In this document: in pieces, positions 54,561 to 64,000 of the stretch | Layout of the letters: every line of letters starts with the position of its first letter | Position numbering within the stretch: the stretch's first letter is position 1 | NCBI GenBank assembly: GCA_963854835.1 | Contig: OY978530.1 | Coordinates: forward strand, 35,292,639-35,356,638 | Direction of reading: 5' to 3' | Length of the DNA: 64,000 nt | Source: Megamerina dolium | Taxonomy: Eukaryota; Arthropoda; Insecta; Diptera; Megamerinidae | The notes under the pieces: model-generated | Database searches by the model: none | Told to the model about the DNA's origin: nothing | Seen by the model: the letters and a program-made list of their open reading frames with translations, nothing else | Translations under genes and position numbers: made by a program

Positions 54561-55661
54561 TTTGTCCGATTTTAATAGTCGTCGTTACTGAACTGTCCAC
54601 ATGTATTACTAAAATTTGGTATGTTATATCGCGCAATAACTTCGTTGTAAAACGCTTTTGCTACCGTCCTAGCTTCAGCATCTGCTATAGCTACACAAAT
54701 AAAAAATTTGGAAAAATCATCTTGAAATGTAAGTATGTATTTGTTTCCAGATGTCGTCTCTGGAAGAATTCCTACCATTTCCATATATACCTTTTCAGAT
54801 GGCTTAGATGGTGTATCATTTAATATCATTGGCATTTTCGTGAGTTAGTTTAATATTTTTTACAATTTTTAACATATTCTTTAATCTGGCTTCGCATACC
54901 TTTCCACCTGTACTGTCTTCTAATTCTGAAATAAGTTTTCAAAGCACTCTGATGCCCTCCTAAAGGTGAATCATGGAAGTATCGTCGATATATCCTTCTC
55001 ATCAGTGAGAAGTTCCGAATTCTTGTTCTCCTGATTTTCTGCATTTTCATCTAGTTCTAATTCGTCATCAGAACTTTCATCAGGCTCTTCTTGGCCTTCG
55101 GTTTCGTCGACTTTATTCCTCGCCATAGAACGAGTCACAACCATTGTTGACTCCTGATTCGGTTGTGGAACTCTGCTGAGCGCATCCGCGTTCAAGTTCC
55201 GTTTGCCTGGTTTATAAATTATTTCAAAATCAAATGCGGATAATTTGTGCCTGTAACGTGCTAAAAGTGATGTCTGATCCTTTAGGTTTGCAATTCCTCG
55301 TAGTGGCTGGTGGTCGGTGTAGATCTTAAACGGTCTACCGAGTAGATAAGCTCGATAATTCTTCAGAGCCCACACGATGGCCAGGAATTCCTTTAGATGG
55401 TAGCAAACCTTTTCTCGGTATCACTGAGCTCCGTGCTCGCAAAGGCTATTGGTCTATCTTTTCCAATTTCACCTTGCGATAGAATTGCACCTACATCCTC
55501 GTTGCTGGCGTCTGTTGTTAACACAAAAGGTTTAGAAAAATTTGGGTAGGCTAAAATTGGCGGAGAGGAAATTACTTGCTTCAGATCTTCAAAAGCTTTC
55601 TGACATTTTTCTGTCCATTTAAATTTCACGTCTTTTCTGAGTAGTTTGTTGATTGTAAGTA
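54560..55661 (-). mobile_element. Ty3/gypsy pol fragment
   Basis: The minus strand reads, from 55,660: end of RT, RNase H, the HHCC zinc finger and the start of integrase. It is cut at 55,661 by DD41D copy 2 (target TA 55,660-55,661), so the upstream RT lies beyond the insertion or is lost. It differs from the gypsy-like element at 40-43 kb. Confidence 0.85.
54572..55660 (-). pseudogene. Gypsy RT-RNase H-integrase, broken
   Basis: 55,660-55,393: LLTINKLLRKDVKFKWTEKC and VLTTDASNEDVGAILSQG. 55,375-54,971: [35 protein letters not shown]. 55,050-54,850: [20 protein letters not shown] and KNCKKY, where the last Cys of HHCC has become Tyr, followed by a stop. 54,835-54,572: integrase KVYMEMVGILPETTSGNKYI and ILTFQDDFSKFF. 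The first catalytic Asp of the usual DVVG is Glu here and the second block is degraded (SNTCGQF), so integrase is dead. Confidence 0.85.
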
Positions 55662-56801
55662 GAGGGTTATCCATTTTACGATTTCAAAAGTAAATGTAAA
55701 TAAAACACATATAAAATATTTTTTATCATGATATTTCTTTTTTATTATAAAGTTTGAACGTTGACATTATCTGTGAAATACTACATCATTTAAATGACCA
55801 CCACGCGAATTGTTGCAAGCATCGATTCTTTTGAGGCAATTTTCGGCCACTTTTTCAGGTGCTCAAGAGGTAAAGGTTTATCTGCATAAACACGGTCTTT
55901 CGCGAAGCCCCACAAAAAAAAGTCAAGCGGTGTCAAATCGCATGATCGCCAGAAAATTTCTCTTGCAATAAAGCCATATTCGCTCGAGTTGTGTGGCATG
56001 TGGCACCGTCTTGTTGAAACCACATATTCTCTAAGTCGTATTCTTCAATAGCAGGCAAAAAAAGTCGGTTATCATATGACCATAACCAAAGAGCGCACCA
56101 AGCAGTGACTTTTTGTGGATGTAGTGGCCTCTCTTCAATTACTTGAGGATTCTCAGAACCCAAATACGACAATTTTGTTTGTTAACATACCCACCGAGTG
56201 AGAAATGTGCTTCGTCGCTGAAGAAAATTTTGTTCGAAAAATCGCCGTCCACCGCCTGTTCAAGCACCCATTCGACGTATCTACGACGTTGTGAATGGTC
56301 AGCTGGCTTCAGTTGTTGTGTGAGCTGGATTTTATATGGATGTGGGTGTATATCCAAATGCAAAATACGCCATAATGTGTCGTAAGACAGTCCTAATTCC
56401 TGAGAACGACGAGGAATCGACACATTCGGGTCTTCGGCAACACTTTCACTTACAGCAGCGATATTTTCGGTGGTACGAGCGAATCGATGATGCACAGGCC
56501 TTACAATATCTGTAACCGATACAGTCTCTTCATATTTCTTCACAATTTTGCCAATTGCTTGCGTAGTTGGACGATTATGTAAACCATAATCTCCTCTTAA
56601 AGCACGATATGTGGCTGTGGGAGAATCACCATTTTTGTAGTAGGTTTTTACAATTTTAATGCGTTGTGCGATAGTTAAGCGATCCATTTTCGCAAATGTC
56701 AGACTTTGAACTGAAAAAGAAAGAAATTGTTTTAACAACTCACTTTGACAGATGTCGAATTCTAGCCCTATACTTTTGAAACCGCGAAATGGAGAACCCT
56801 T
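55662..56801 (-). mobile_element. DD41D (rosa-like) mariner, copy 2
   Basis: Has both ends: left gagggttatccattttacga..., right (reverse complement) aagggttctccatttcgcgg..., each beside TA (55,660-55,661; 56,802-56,803). 1,140 bp. It is inserted in gypsy RT. It is close to copy 1 but has deletions in the transposase, and is non-autonomous. Confidence 0.85.
55780..56687 (-). pseudogene. DD41D mariner transposase, copy 2
   Basis: The start MDRLTIAQRIKIVKTYY is at 56,687. The frame is open to about 56,139 with FFSDEAHFSLGGYVNKQN (first Asp). A one-base loss (cagaacccaaat versus cagaaccccaaat in copy 1) shifts to 56,172-55,933, with WFQQDGATCHTTRAN (second Asp). Then the block with WPPR is deleted and 56,023-55,790 has CDLTPLDFFLWG (third Asp) and the C-terminus. 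A deletion also removes the part after ALW. Together with copy 1 it defines the family sequence. Confidence 0.8.
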
Positions 56802-56899
56802 TACTTTCGTAATGTTCATTTTAGTATAAATTCAATGGAATAATCATTAATAAAGTAGAATTAACATATCGTTCAAAACGTGCGTTTCTTCTCTGTGGA

Positions 56900-58800
56900 C
56901 TATACGGTTTAAAGTGACCTATAATAATTCAACAAAATTCCTAGTTTGTGTACTAGGAGTTCAAATTAGAAAACAAATTATTTTTGATCAAACATCAGCT
57001 GCAAATAGAGTATACAAAATCTTTGCAAAAGCTGGACCAGACTTGTTAATGTCCCTGAAAATGGAGAATTGTAAATATACCGCAAACAATATAGAAAGGG
57101 CACAGCTGTTATTAAGGACACATTTTCCAGAATGTATTACAGAAGAGGTCAGCCTATTCAAGTTTCGACTAAATAAATCTAATGCTGAAACCAGGAAATT
57201 AACGGTGGAAATCATCTCTGTGTGCAGACATGAATGGGCGGAATCTTTCCTGTTTTTTTACAGAAGGGCATAAACAAAATATTACCGTTCTTGATGGCTT
57301 TTGGGTATATACCAACAGCTTGGAGAAGGGAAAATCTGCTGTTCATTCCCACACCACACTCCCAAAGTCCTTTAGACCGATAAGTCTGACATCTTTTGTG
57401 TTGAATGTCAAAGCTATGCCGATAATACCGTGTTAATTGCTAGAGGCAGGAGAGTAAGATTAAGTATCAACCCTACTAAGACCACAACTGTTCCATTCAC
57501 TAGAAAAAGGACTCTTCCAAGATGGAAATTCATACAACTTTAGGGAAGACCATAACACCCAGAAATAAGGTAAAGTATCAAGGGCTAATTCTAGAAAGTA
57601 AAATGACATGGAAATCACATGTAATATTAAGGAAAAAGCCAAGTGTGCTCTAATGACATGCACAAGATTGGCAGGAAAGTCTTGGGGTTGTAGACCCAAA
57701 ATCTTACATTGGTTCGCCCAATCATAACTTATGGAGCTACAGCTTGGCACAACAGAACAGAGCTTAAGCTTAAGGGGCACAGAGAACCTGTTCAACAGTA
57801 GCTCTAGAAGTAATTCTAAATCTAACTCCGTTACACATGGCTGTAAAGAAGATAACAGCAGCAATCCTAATAAGAATAGCGGGATATAAAGAAAGGACTG
57901 GGTCTGGTAGTGGGCTACTAGACCTACATACCCTCAGCAAAAACTCACTACTTGATTTTCCACAGGACAAAATAAGTAAGAAAGTTAACTTTGAGAAACG
58001 CTTTGCGGTAAAATTAAATTACAAAAAGGAATGGAACAACATAGAAAACACAATGATGTGGTACGCTGACGAGTGAAAGACCGAAAGTGGCACAGGGGCG
58101 GGGATATATGTACACAAAACCATATACTCTGAACCCATGGGTAATTACCCAAGTAAATTTCAAGCAGAGATACTTGCTATCGATAGATGTGTACAGTTTA
58201 ATCTAGATAGAAAGTAAAAAAAAAAAAAATTAAAAATAGCCATACTATCGGACAGCGAAGCTGTCGTTCGGTCACTCAGCTCATATGAGGTGGACTCCAA
58301 GTTGTTATGGGACTAGTATGTCTACAGTAACTGAATCAGCTAGAAAAGGACAACAAAATCAGTCTCTACTGGGTCTCTGGGCACATAGGAGTTCAGGGAA
58401 ATGAACTAGCTGACGAACTCGCCAGAAAAGTCGCCGCTACGACAATGATTGGGCCAGAACCTTTTTGTGGTATAAGAACAGTGGTATGTCAAGAAGAATT
58501 AAGAGAACATGAACGACAAAAGAGGCAGGCGCTCTTTGTAAGCCACTCAGGGCTAAGACAATCCAAAATACTTTTGGGCAGCTAAAATGGCAAAATATTT
58601 GAATTTCGCATTGGCCTATCCAAGTTAGGTACAGTATCTAGTCCATTGTACAGATCCTGCGACGAAATAAGTGAGTCGCCAGAGCACATATTAGGTAGCT
58701 GTGGAGCACTGATGCACAGAACATAAAATCTTTCATAAATCATAAATCTTTCAAGTCGCAGTACATTCACACCTCACCACTACATTACATTACATTATAT
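56900..58800 (+). mobile_element. LINE with RNase H, internally deleted
   Basis: Begins in the linker before RT (RAQLLLRTHFPECI in 56914-57273), jumps over most of RT and continues with YADN, a thumb part, RNase H and a final CCHC-type region. The 3' end has short tandem acatt units (about 58,782-58,796). It is LOA/R1/I-like by architecture, separate from the element at 59.4 kb. Confidence 0.75.
56914..58740 (+). pseudogene. LINE ORF2 (linker, RT scraps, RNase H)
   Basis: Scraps in changing frames: LPKSFRPISLTSFVLNV (57,350), SYADNTVLIARGRRVRLSIN (57,410), MWYADE (58,060, usual DGS changed) and ESGTGAGIYVHKTIYSEPMG. Then FQAEILAIDRCVQFNLD, ILSDSEAVVRSL at 58,250, and VSGHIGVQGNELADELARKV (58,380, last RNase H Asp). 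At the end ESPEHILGSCGALM shows the C-terminal CCHC finger. The RT core is deleted. Confidence 0.75.
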
Positions 58801-59369
58801 TAACTGGCGCTTAAAGTACCTAATTCCTGCTACATAATTCAGAATAGAATATATATAAAATATATATCAGTACAATAAGACATTGGCTCTTATTATTGGT
58901 ATAGTACCCACTAACAAAACTAAGGTTTCAGGTTTCTCTTAATTTATTTACAAAAACAATACTGTGTTTGATGGTTCAAATAATTGTTACATATATTTGC
59001 CAAATTGCCATGAAAACGACTAAGTCAGCTGTTTGTTTTAGCCTATATATTCACATCTTAATCAAACTCAATACTTATGAACACCCATACACCGAAACTA
59101 TATTTTTTTGTCGATACTTAAGCAATGGCAGGGGTTAAGCAAGTTCGCAGGCGTGCGGGTATGTGGCTGTGCGAGTGTGCTTGGGGTCAGGCATATTAGC
59201 GCGTCTGCGTATTTGCAGATCTGCGTGGTTTTTTGCAGGGTCAGAACATGCGCAATACAGCTGTAGCCTTATATACGGCGCTAGCATCTATCTAACCAAG
59301 ACCGCTAGTGCACTACGGATATAGACCTGGGAGTCGATAAAACCTTTCCGCCTCAGAAAGTAACTTTCT
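58801..59369. other. Spacer, nothing recognised
   Basis: AT-rich to 59,100, then a GC-richer stretch with gtgcgggtatgtggctgtgc at 59,154, possibly 5' UTR of the following LINE. Confidence 0.4.
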
Positions 59370-59370
59370 G

Positions 59371-60801
59371 ATGTATGGGTATCGTACCGAAATCGAGACT
59401 CCTCGGCAAGCGGGGAACATACGATACCAAAGTCAGGCTGTCTCAAAAGCGCTTTTATGTGGGAGCACTCCAGTTCTGTTCACTAAACCACTAGAATTGA
59501 AGAAATCAGCGCAAGTCACCAAAAGTTCCGTAACCACCATATCAAGACCCGTTGCTGCTAGGGCGCTCACAAAGGCTGCGACTCCGGTTTAAGCAGCCAC
59601 ATCCCCTTTGGACTTAGCTCCATCAACCTCTGCTGAAACTTTTATTTGAGGGCTCGCGCTAAATCAATTAGCGGGTCCCTCCCTATATATGGGGAAAGAC
59701 GAGCCGCATTCAGAATTACTAAAAAGCTCGGTGGCGTCCCGCAACAGAGCACTCAGTGAGAGAAAAAGAATATCTGGAGTGGGCAAGAAGAATTATCTCT
59801 GTGGTCTGTTCTTCTGGACTTGCGTCCAACCACAAGAAGAGGAGGTATCTAAGCCAAAAAAGGCTAAGACTACGGCTTCGACCACCTGCTACAGTGAAGT
59901 TAATTCAAAGAAGTTAGCAAAGGACCACCTTATCCATGCCGTCGTTGATAGGAACCATGAAGATGGAGCACTGCCATTTGAGCAATGGCCTCTAGTGGAG
60001 ATGAGTTTCCTTCAAATATACAAGCATATCTTGGCGATAAGCCCTGGCTCCGTCGTTTGCTGCAGAGATGCTGAATGACATCAAGGACGCATCAAAATAA
60101 TGTCCTGCGCGGACCAGCTATCGGCAGATCTCTTTAGAGAGGCCGTCGCGAATGTTGGGGAGGTCTGGCCTAATGCACGGCTTGAGGCCGTTTCTAGGTA
60201 CCAGATCCCCAATAGACCCAGGTTACGCCCCTAAATTCCAGCAAAGCCGTCATATCCCAAAGAGATCTTAGACCATATACTGCTCGAAAACTCTTTCCTA
60301 CCCACAGACGATTGCAAGGTAGTGAAGGTGGGAGAACTCCAAGGAGAACTCAAGACAGATCGTTGTGGTCTCGAATAGCATTCCTTGGCACCTCTCGCCA
60401 AACAGAATGGAGTGATAAGCTATGGCTTCTCCCAAATCACCCTGAAAATCTATGAGAAAGGCGCAGGAAATAAAGGTTCAAAACCAGGGTATACGAAAGA
60501 AAGTTCGGTCCCGGTGGAGAACATGTCGTGTGAAGGAGATATCGATACGATGTCAACGTCTGATATGGTTGGCGGCCTCTTTCGAAATGTAGAAGTCGGC
60601 ACAGCAGATGAGGACGACCTACTATGCTGTGACATCGAAGTCACCGATACGACGGTGACCGAGGCGTCTGTATTAAATACTGCAAATGAAGATGCTCGGG
60701 GTGGTCCAGATAATCTGCACCACTCTAAAGCAGCTTTCACTGCTCTTGTCCTTCGCGCAAGCGATAAAGCGGAGGACATCATTATAATTCAGGAACCGTA
60801 G
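59371..60801 (+). pseudogene. LOA-like ORF1
   Basis: Frames 59371-59592 (head), 59689-60078 with DHLIHAVVDRNHEDGALPFE and QWPLVE, an intermediate frame (60,130-60,220) with AVANVGEVWPNARLEAVSRY and QIPNRPR, and 60385-60801 with LAPLAKQNGVISYGFSQITL and KIYEKGAGN. This order matches LOA-clade ORF1 proteins, which lack zinc knuckles. It probably binds RNA; the function of the acidic tail (VGTADEDDLLCCDIEVTD) is unclear. Three to four frameshifts. Confidence 0.7.
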
Positions 60802-61250
60802 TTCCTGGATGACTAGGTTCGAGGACTAATCTCCCCAAACTATGCATTATACTACGTTCAAAATGCAGGTAATCCTCGATCATGTATTTTAGTGAAGAAA
60901 TGCTACGAAGCATTCCTACTATCTGATTAGAGTGACAAGGATACTGTAACCATTGCGTTAGAACATCAATCCCATATATATCACACGATCACTCTGAGCC
61001 CCACCTCACCCCATAATAAGGAAAGCGGTTCGGGAGGCGGAGAAACGAGAGGCGAATCTGGTTATGGAAGCCGACGCCAATGCACACCTTTATATCTGGG
61101 GCAGCACAGACATCAACGGTCGTCACTTCTTGAATATATTATTAGTTATAACTTGGCTCTCTCAAACATGAGTTCAATACCGGCCTGTAATAAGGAGTAG
61201 GTTTTAGATATCAGTTTTACAAACGATTCTTCGGACTCTAGTTAGGGAAT
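60750..61250 (+). pseudogene. Endonuclease domain of the LOA-like LINE, decayed
   Basis: In mixed frames: VLRASDKAEDIIIIQEP (the Glu of QEP is a metal ligand), a stop, GLISPNYALYYVQNAGNPRS, EADANAHLYIWGSTDIN-like sequence in another frame at 61,070, and MVDKEHSFSEHRYISFRLDI (the His of SDHRYI, here EHR). Four or more breaks. It is the weakest domain of the element. Confidence 0.6.
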
Positions 61251-61252
61251 GA

Positions 61253-63066
61253 ATGGTTGACAAAGAACACTCTTTCTCGGAGCATAGGTATATTAGCTTC
61301 CGCCTTGATATAAGGCCACAAAAGCATATACCATTTTTAAATAGGAAACGCACAAATTGGAATAAGTATAGGGCCACCCTAAATAAATTCCTCACTCACA
61401 TGGCGCTCTCAAGCCTGCAAAATAAGGAGCAGCTGGAGGCCGCTGTTCAACAAATTGCAGAAGCTTGCAGGAAAGCTACTGTAACGTCCTCTCCAGTTAG
61501 AGGGACTCCAAAGACGAAGAGATCTCCGAGGTGGTCGGTAGAGCTCATCACATTAAGGAAGGAGTGTCGACAGCAATTCAATCGAGCCAAAATCACTAAT
61601 CAATGGCAACCCTATAAGGAAAGCCTACCAGTGTTTAGAAAGGCGATAAGGAAAGCAAAAAGATCATTATGGAATGACTTCTGCAGTAACATAGAGGAAA
61701 TTTCAGAGGCAAGCCACCTACGAATGATTCTCGGAACGAATCCAGTTACACCCAGCTTCGTTATGCGATGGTAATTGGACTACTTCAAGTCTGTAAACTC
61801 TTTGGGTACCATTTTCCATGCTGTTTGGAGGACAGCCTTGGTCAAACTCTTAATGTTAATCCTAGTAGACCTACGACGTCTCGCACAAAATAATCAATAA
61901 AACAAAGATTAATTGGGCGATAAATAATTTTAAAATACTCAAGTCACCTGGACCTGATGGTATTATACCCGCGGACATGCAGAAGTGTGTGGACCTTCTA
62001 ACACCTTGGTTGGAGGTAATCTTCTCTGCCTCCCTAAGGCTATGTTATGTTCCCAAGACATGGCTAAAAGTAAACGTGGTGTTTATCCCTAAAGGCGGAA
62101 AAACGTCCCACTCAAAGCCAAGTGATTTCAGACCTATAAGTCTGTCATCCATTTTATTGAAAACCTTTGAAAGACTACTTGATGTGCACTTAAGGGGCTC
62201 TATAGATATTAAGAATATCTCTTCATTGCAACATGCATATAACAAAGGCAAGTCCGTTGAAAACCCCTTCACTCACTTGTGCAGAAGATCGAAACATCTA
62301 TGCACTGCAAAGAATATAGCGTGGTCACCTTTCTAGATACTGAGAGGGCCTTCAATAACATAAACCCGGAAGCAGTCGAAAACTCTCTTGCTATGCTTAA
62401 GGTGGATGAACCTATTATTAGATTCATTAGTCTGTTGCTAAAGCAAAGAGTGATAAACTCAAAATTGGGTACCTCATGTATTAGTAGATTTGCGATTAAG
62501 GGCACCCCTCAAGGGGTGCGTTGTCTCCTCTTTTGTGGAACTTAGCCATCAACGATGTCCTCATATCATTACAGGCCACGGACTGCAAAGCGGTAGCTTA
62601 TGCAGATGACTTGGCATTTGTGGCATCGGGAAAATATTTAAATACACTCACCGAAGTGATGAACCATGCCTTATCAATCCTGTCCAAATGGGCTTCAAAC
62701 TCTGGCCTGGCCATCAAGCCTGCCAAAACTGAGCTAGCTCTATTTACTAGAAAGCATAAAATACCAATTTTTACCTTACCTAGAATTGGGAGAACTAGTC
62801 TAAAGCTAACTGAACAGGCGAAGTACTTGGGTACAACTTTAGATAGAAAACTAAGTTGGAAACCAAACACAGAGAAAAGGGTTCGTAAAGCAACAGCAGC
62901 ACTCTATTCCTGTAAGAAAGCCATAGGTAAAAGATGGGGCATGAGTCCTACAATCGTATCATGGCAATACTCTGCGGTCGTCAGACCAATTCTTTTTTAC
63001 GGTGTGATAGTCTGGTGGGAATCCTTAAATAAGGAGGTACACATACGGCTAATAGACAAGGTTTAA
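61253..63066 (+). pseudogene. Reverse transcriptase of the LOA-like LINE
   Basis: 61253-61774: RPQKHIPFLNRKRTNWNKYR and linker. Then SPGPDGIIPADMQKC in another frame at 61,940-61,985. 61977-62336: WLKVNVVFIPKGGKTSHSKP, DFRPISLSSILLKTFERLL and LQHAYNKGKSVENPF. 62279-62545: VVTFLDTERAFNNINPEAVE and KGTPQGVRC. 62521-63066: AVAYADDLAFVASGKYL (YADD) and KYLGTTLDRKLSWKPN. The frames overlap, so single-base indels explain most breaks. Confidence 0.8.
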
Positions 63067-63387
63067 AGGACGACTGCGGTGTTGACAACAGGTGCTTTAA
63101 GAACCATCCCGTCAAAAGCACTCTACTCGCTATTGCATCTACTCCCCGTAGATATATTAGGCAAGCAGAGAGCGCTTATATCAGTAATTAGGCTAAATAT
63201 AGCTTCACGCTGGGCTCAACCAGGATACGGGCATTCAAGGATCCTGGGGGAGTGAACTACAATTCCGAATGACATCGACTATACCATTCCCACACCATGC
63301 TTTGACAATAGATTCTCAACCCATATACCATCAAGGGAAGAATGGAATAGGGGAATTGTCAACGAAACTGTAGTTCAATCGGTACAA

Positions 63388-63741
63388 TTGTACACAGATG
63401 GCCCCAAATTGGAGGGAAGGATAGGAGGTGGCATCTTTTCTGATTCCTTACGCGTTAAGCTTAAGTTCCGATTACTCGACTTTTGCAGTGTTTTTCAAGC
63501 TGAGATAATGGCTATAAAGGAGGCGGCAACGTGGCTTCGCTGTAATATAATATCTTTCAAAGATGTTTTTATCTACACCGACAGTCAAGCTGCCAATAAA
63601 TCTCTCGCAGGAACGTTCGCCAAATCGGCACTTGCCTTTAAATGCTGCTCAGCTCTTAACGAGCTAGCGGAGCACTACAATGTACACATTGTATGGGTAC
63701 AGGGGCATAGGGACATTCCAGGGAACTGTGAAGCAGACTAA
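63388..63741 (+). pseudogene. RNase H domain of the LOA-like LINE
   Basis: 118 codons with the four acidic sites in place: MYTDGPKLEG, FQAEIMAIKEA, FIYTDSQAANKSLAG and WVQGHRDIPGNCEAD. A stop follows the last Asp. The domain itself is intact, though its frame is cut off from the RT (stop near 63,066). It runs on to the C-terminal part, which leaves the window. Confidence 0.8.
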
Positions 63742-64000
63742 TTGGCGAGATCGAGCACTAGGTTGCCAGAGATCTATCCATCTCATCAAGCCGGAATTCC
63801 GCTTGCAACATGCAAGCTTCTTATTACACAACATTATCTCACCATAGCCAACAGAAGATGGCGGGTTGAGAGCCCTTGTGCTACCACTAGGAAAATCTGG
63901 CCAACTCTTGACAATAGACGAACTCGTTCACTGTTGTCAATGGGCATGAAAACCATAAGTAATGTAGTCGCCGTACTCACGAACCACTGGCTTGTGGGTA

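Larger units (their letters stand above)
59370..64000 (+). mobile_element. LOA-like LINE, running off the window
   Basis: ORF1, endonuclease, RT and RNase H in the right order over 4.6 kb, with at least six frame changes. This is the only LOA-like copy here with ORF1. The 3' end lies beyond 64,000. It is likely from the same broad clade as 15,853-18,440, but a separate family. Confidence 0.8.

Overview
The window looks like a transposon graveyard from an insect, most likely a higher (cyclorrhaphan) fly, possibly a tephritid. It is AT-rich and contains long (TA)n tracts. The retroelement and Tc1/mariner families are the ones common in Diptera: BEL/Pao, Ty3/gypsy, copia, Jockey-, LOA- and RTE-like LINEs, mauritiana-like and DD41D mariners, and a tRNA-derived SINE. 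The order is inferred from TE content; the species is not identified. I recognised no host protein-coding gene, rRNA, functional tRNA or CRISPR array.

Layout. 1-980: BEL/Pao gag-protease remnant (-). 1.5-4.3 kb: SINE tail and RTE-like LINE copy A (+). 4.3-5.2 kb: unclassified DNA-transposon relic (-). 5.18-6.83 kb: Tc1-like element (-) with both inverted repeats, the best-preserved element here. 6.9-7.7 kb: tRNA-derived SINE between two (TA)n tracts. 7.7-9.2 kb: DD41D mariner (-) plus an oppositely oriented 5' end. 9.2-11.2 kb: RTE copy B (-). 11.6-12.5 kb: internally deleted DD34D mariner (-). 13.4-14.1 kb: direct duplication. 15.2-18.4 kb: second DD41D family fused to a LOA-like LINE (-). 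18.8-22.2 kb: full-length but mutated RTE copy C (-). 22.7-25.5 kb: BEL/Pao gag-pro-RT (-). 25.5-27.9 kb: AT-rich, no gene.

27.9-29.5 kb: SINE head and rearranged RTE copy D. 30.6-31.05 kb: LTR candidate. 31.4-32.5 kb: about 310-bp tandem repeat. 32.6-36.4 kb: decayed Jockey-clade LINE (+). 37.2-43.2 kb: a gypsy-like element (-) whose gag begins with a RING-like zinc finger, plus a second, inverted copy of the gag piece, interrupted by RTE copy E. 43.6-45.0 kb: Jockey/CR1-group LINE. 46.05-49.72 kb: decayed copia-like element with both LTRs, the 5' LTR split by a probable solo LTR. 49.89-50.68 kb: near-perfect 318-bp inverted repeat. 51.8-52.85 kb: Tc1/mariner relic with both inverted repeats. 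54.6-55.66 kb: gypsy pol (-), ended by DD41D copy 2 (55.66-56.80 kb). 56.9-58.8 and 59.4-64.0 kb: LINEs with RNase H (+), the second LOA-like and running off the window.

The genes do not form a host pathway. They are the coding modules of independent selfish elements, nearly all broken by frameshifts, stops or internal deletions. Elements lie on both strands and are nested, as in pericentromeric heterochromatin or a piRNA-type region; that is inference. The most unusual features are the near-perfect palindrome at 49,891-50,682, the RING-like finger on the gypsy-like gag, the multi-copy tRNA-derived SINE, the Tc1 element with doubled internal repeats, and the probable solo LTR inside the copia LTR.
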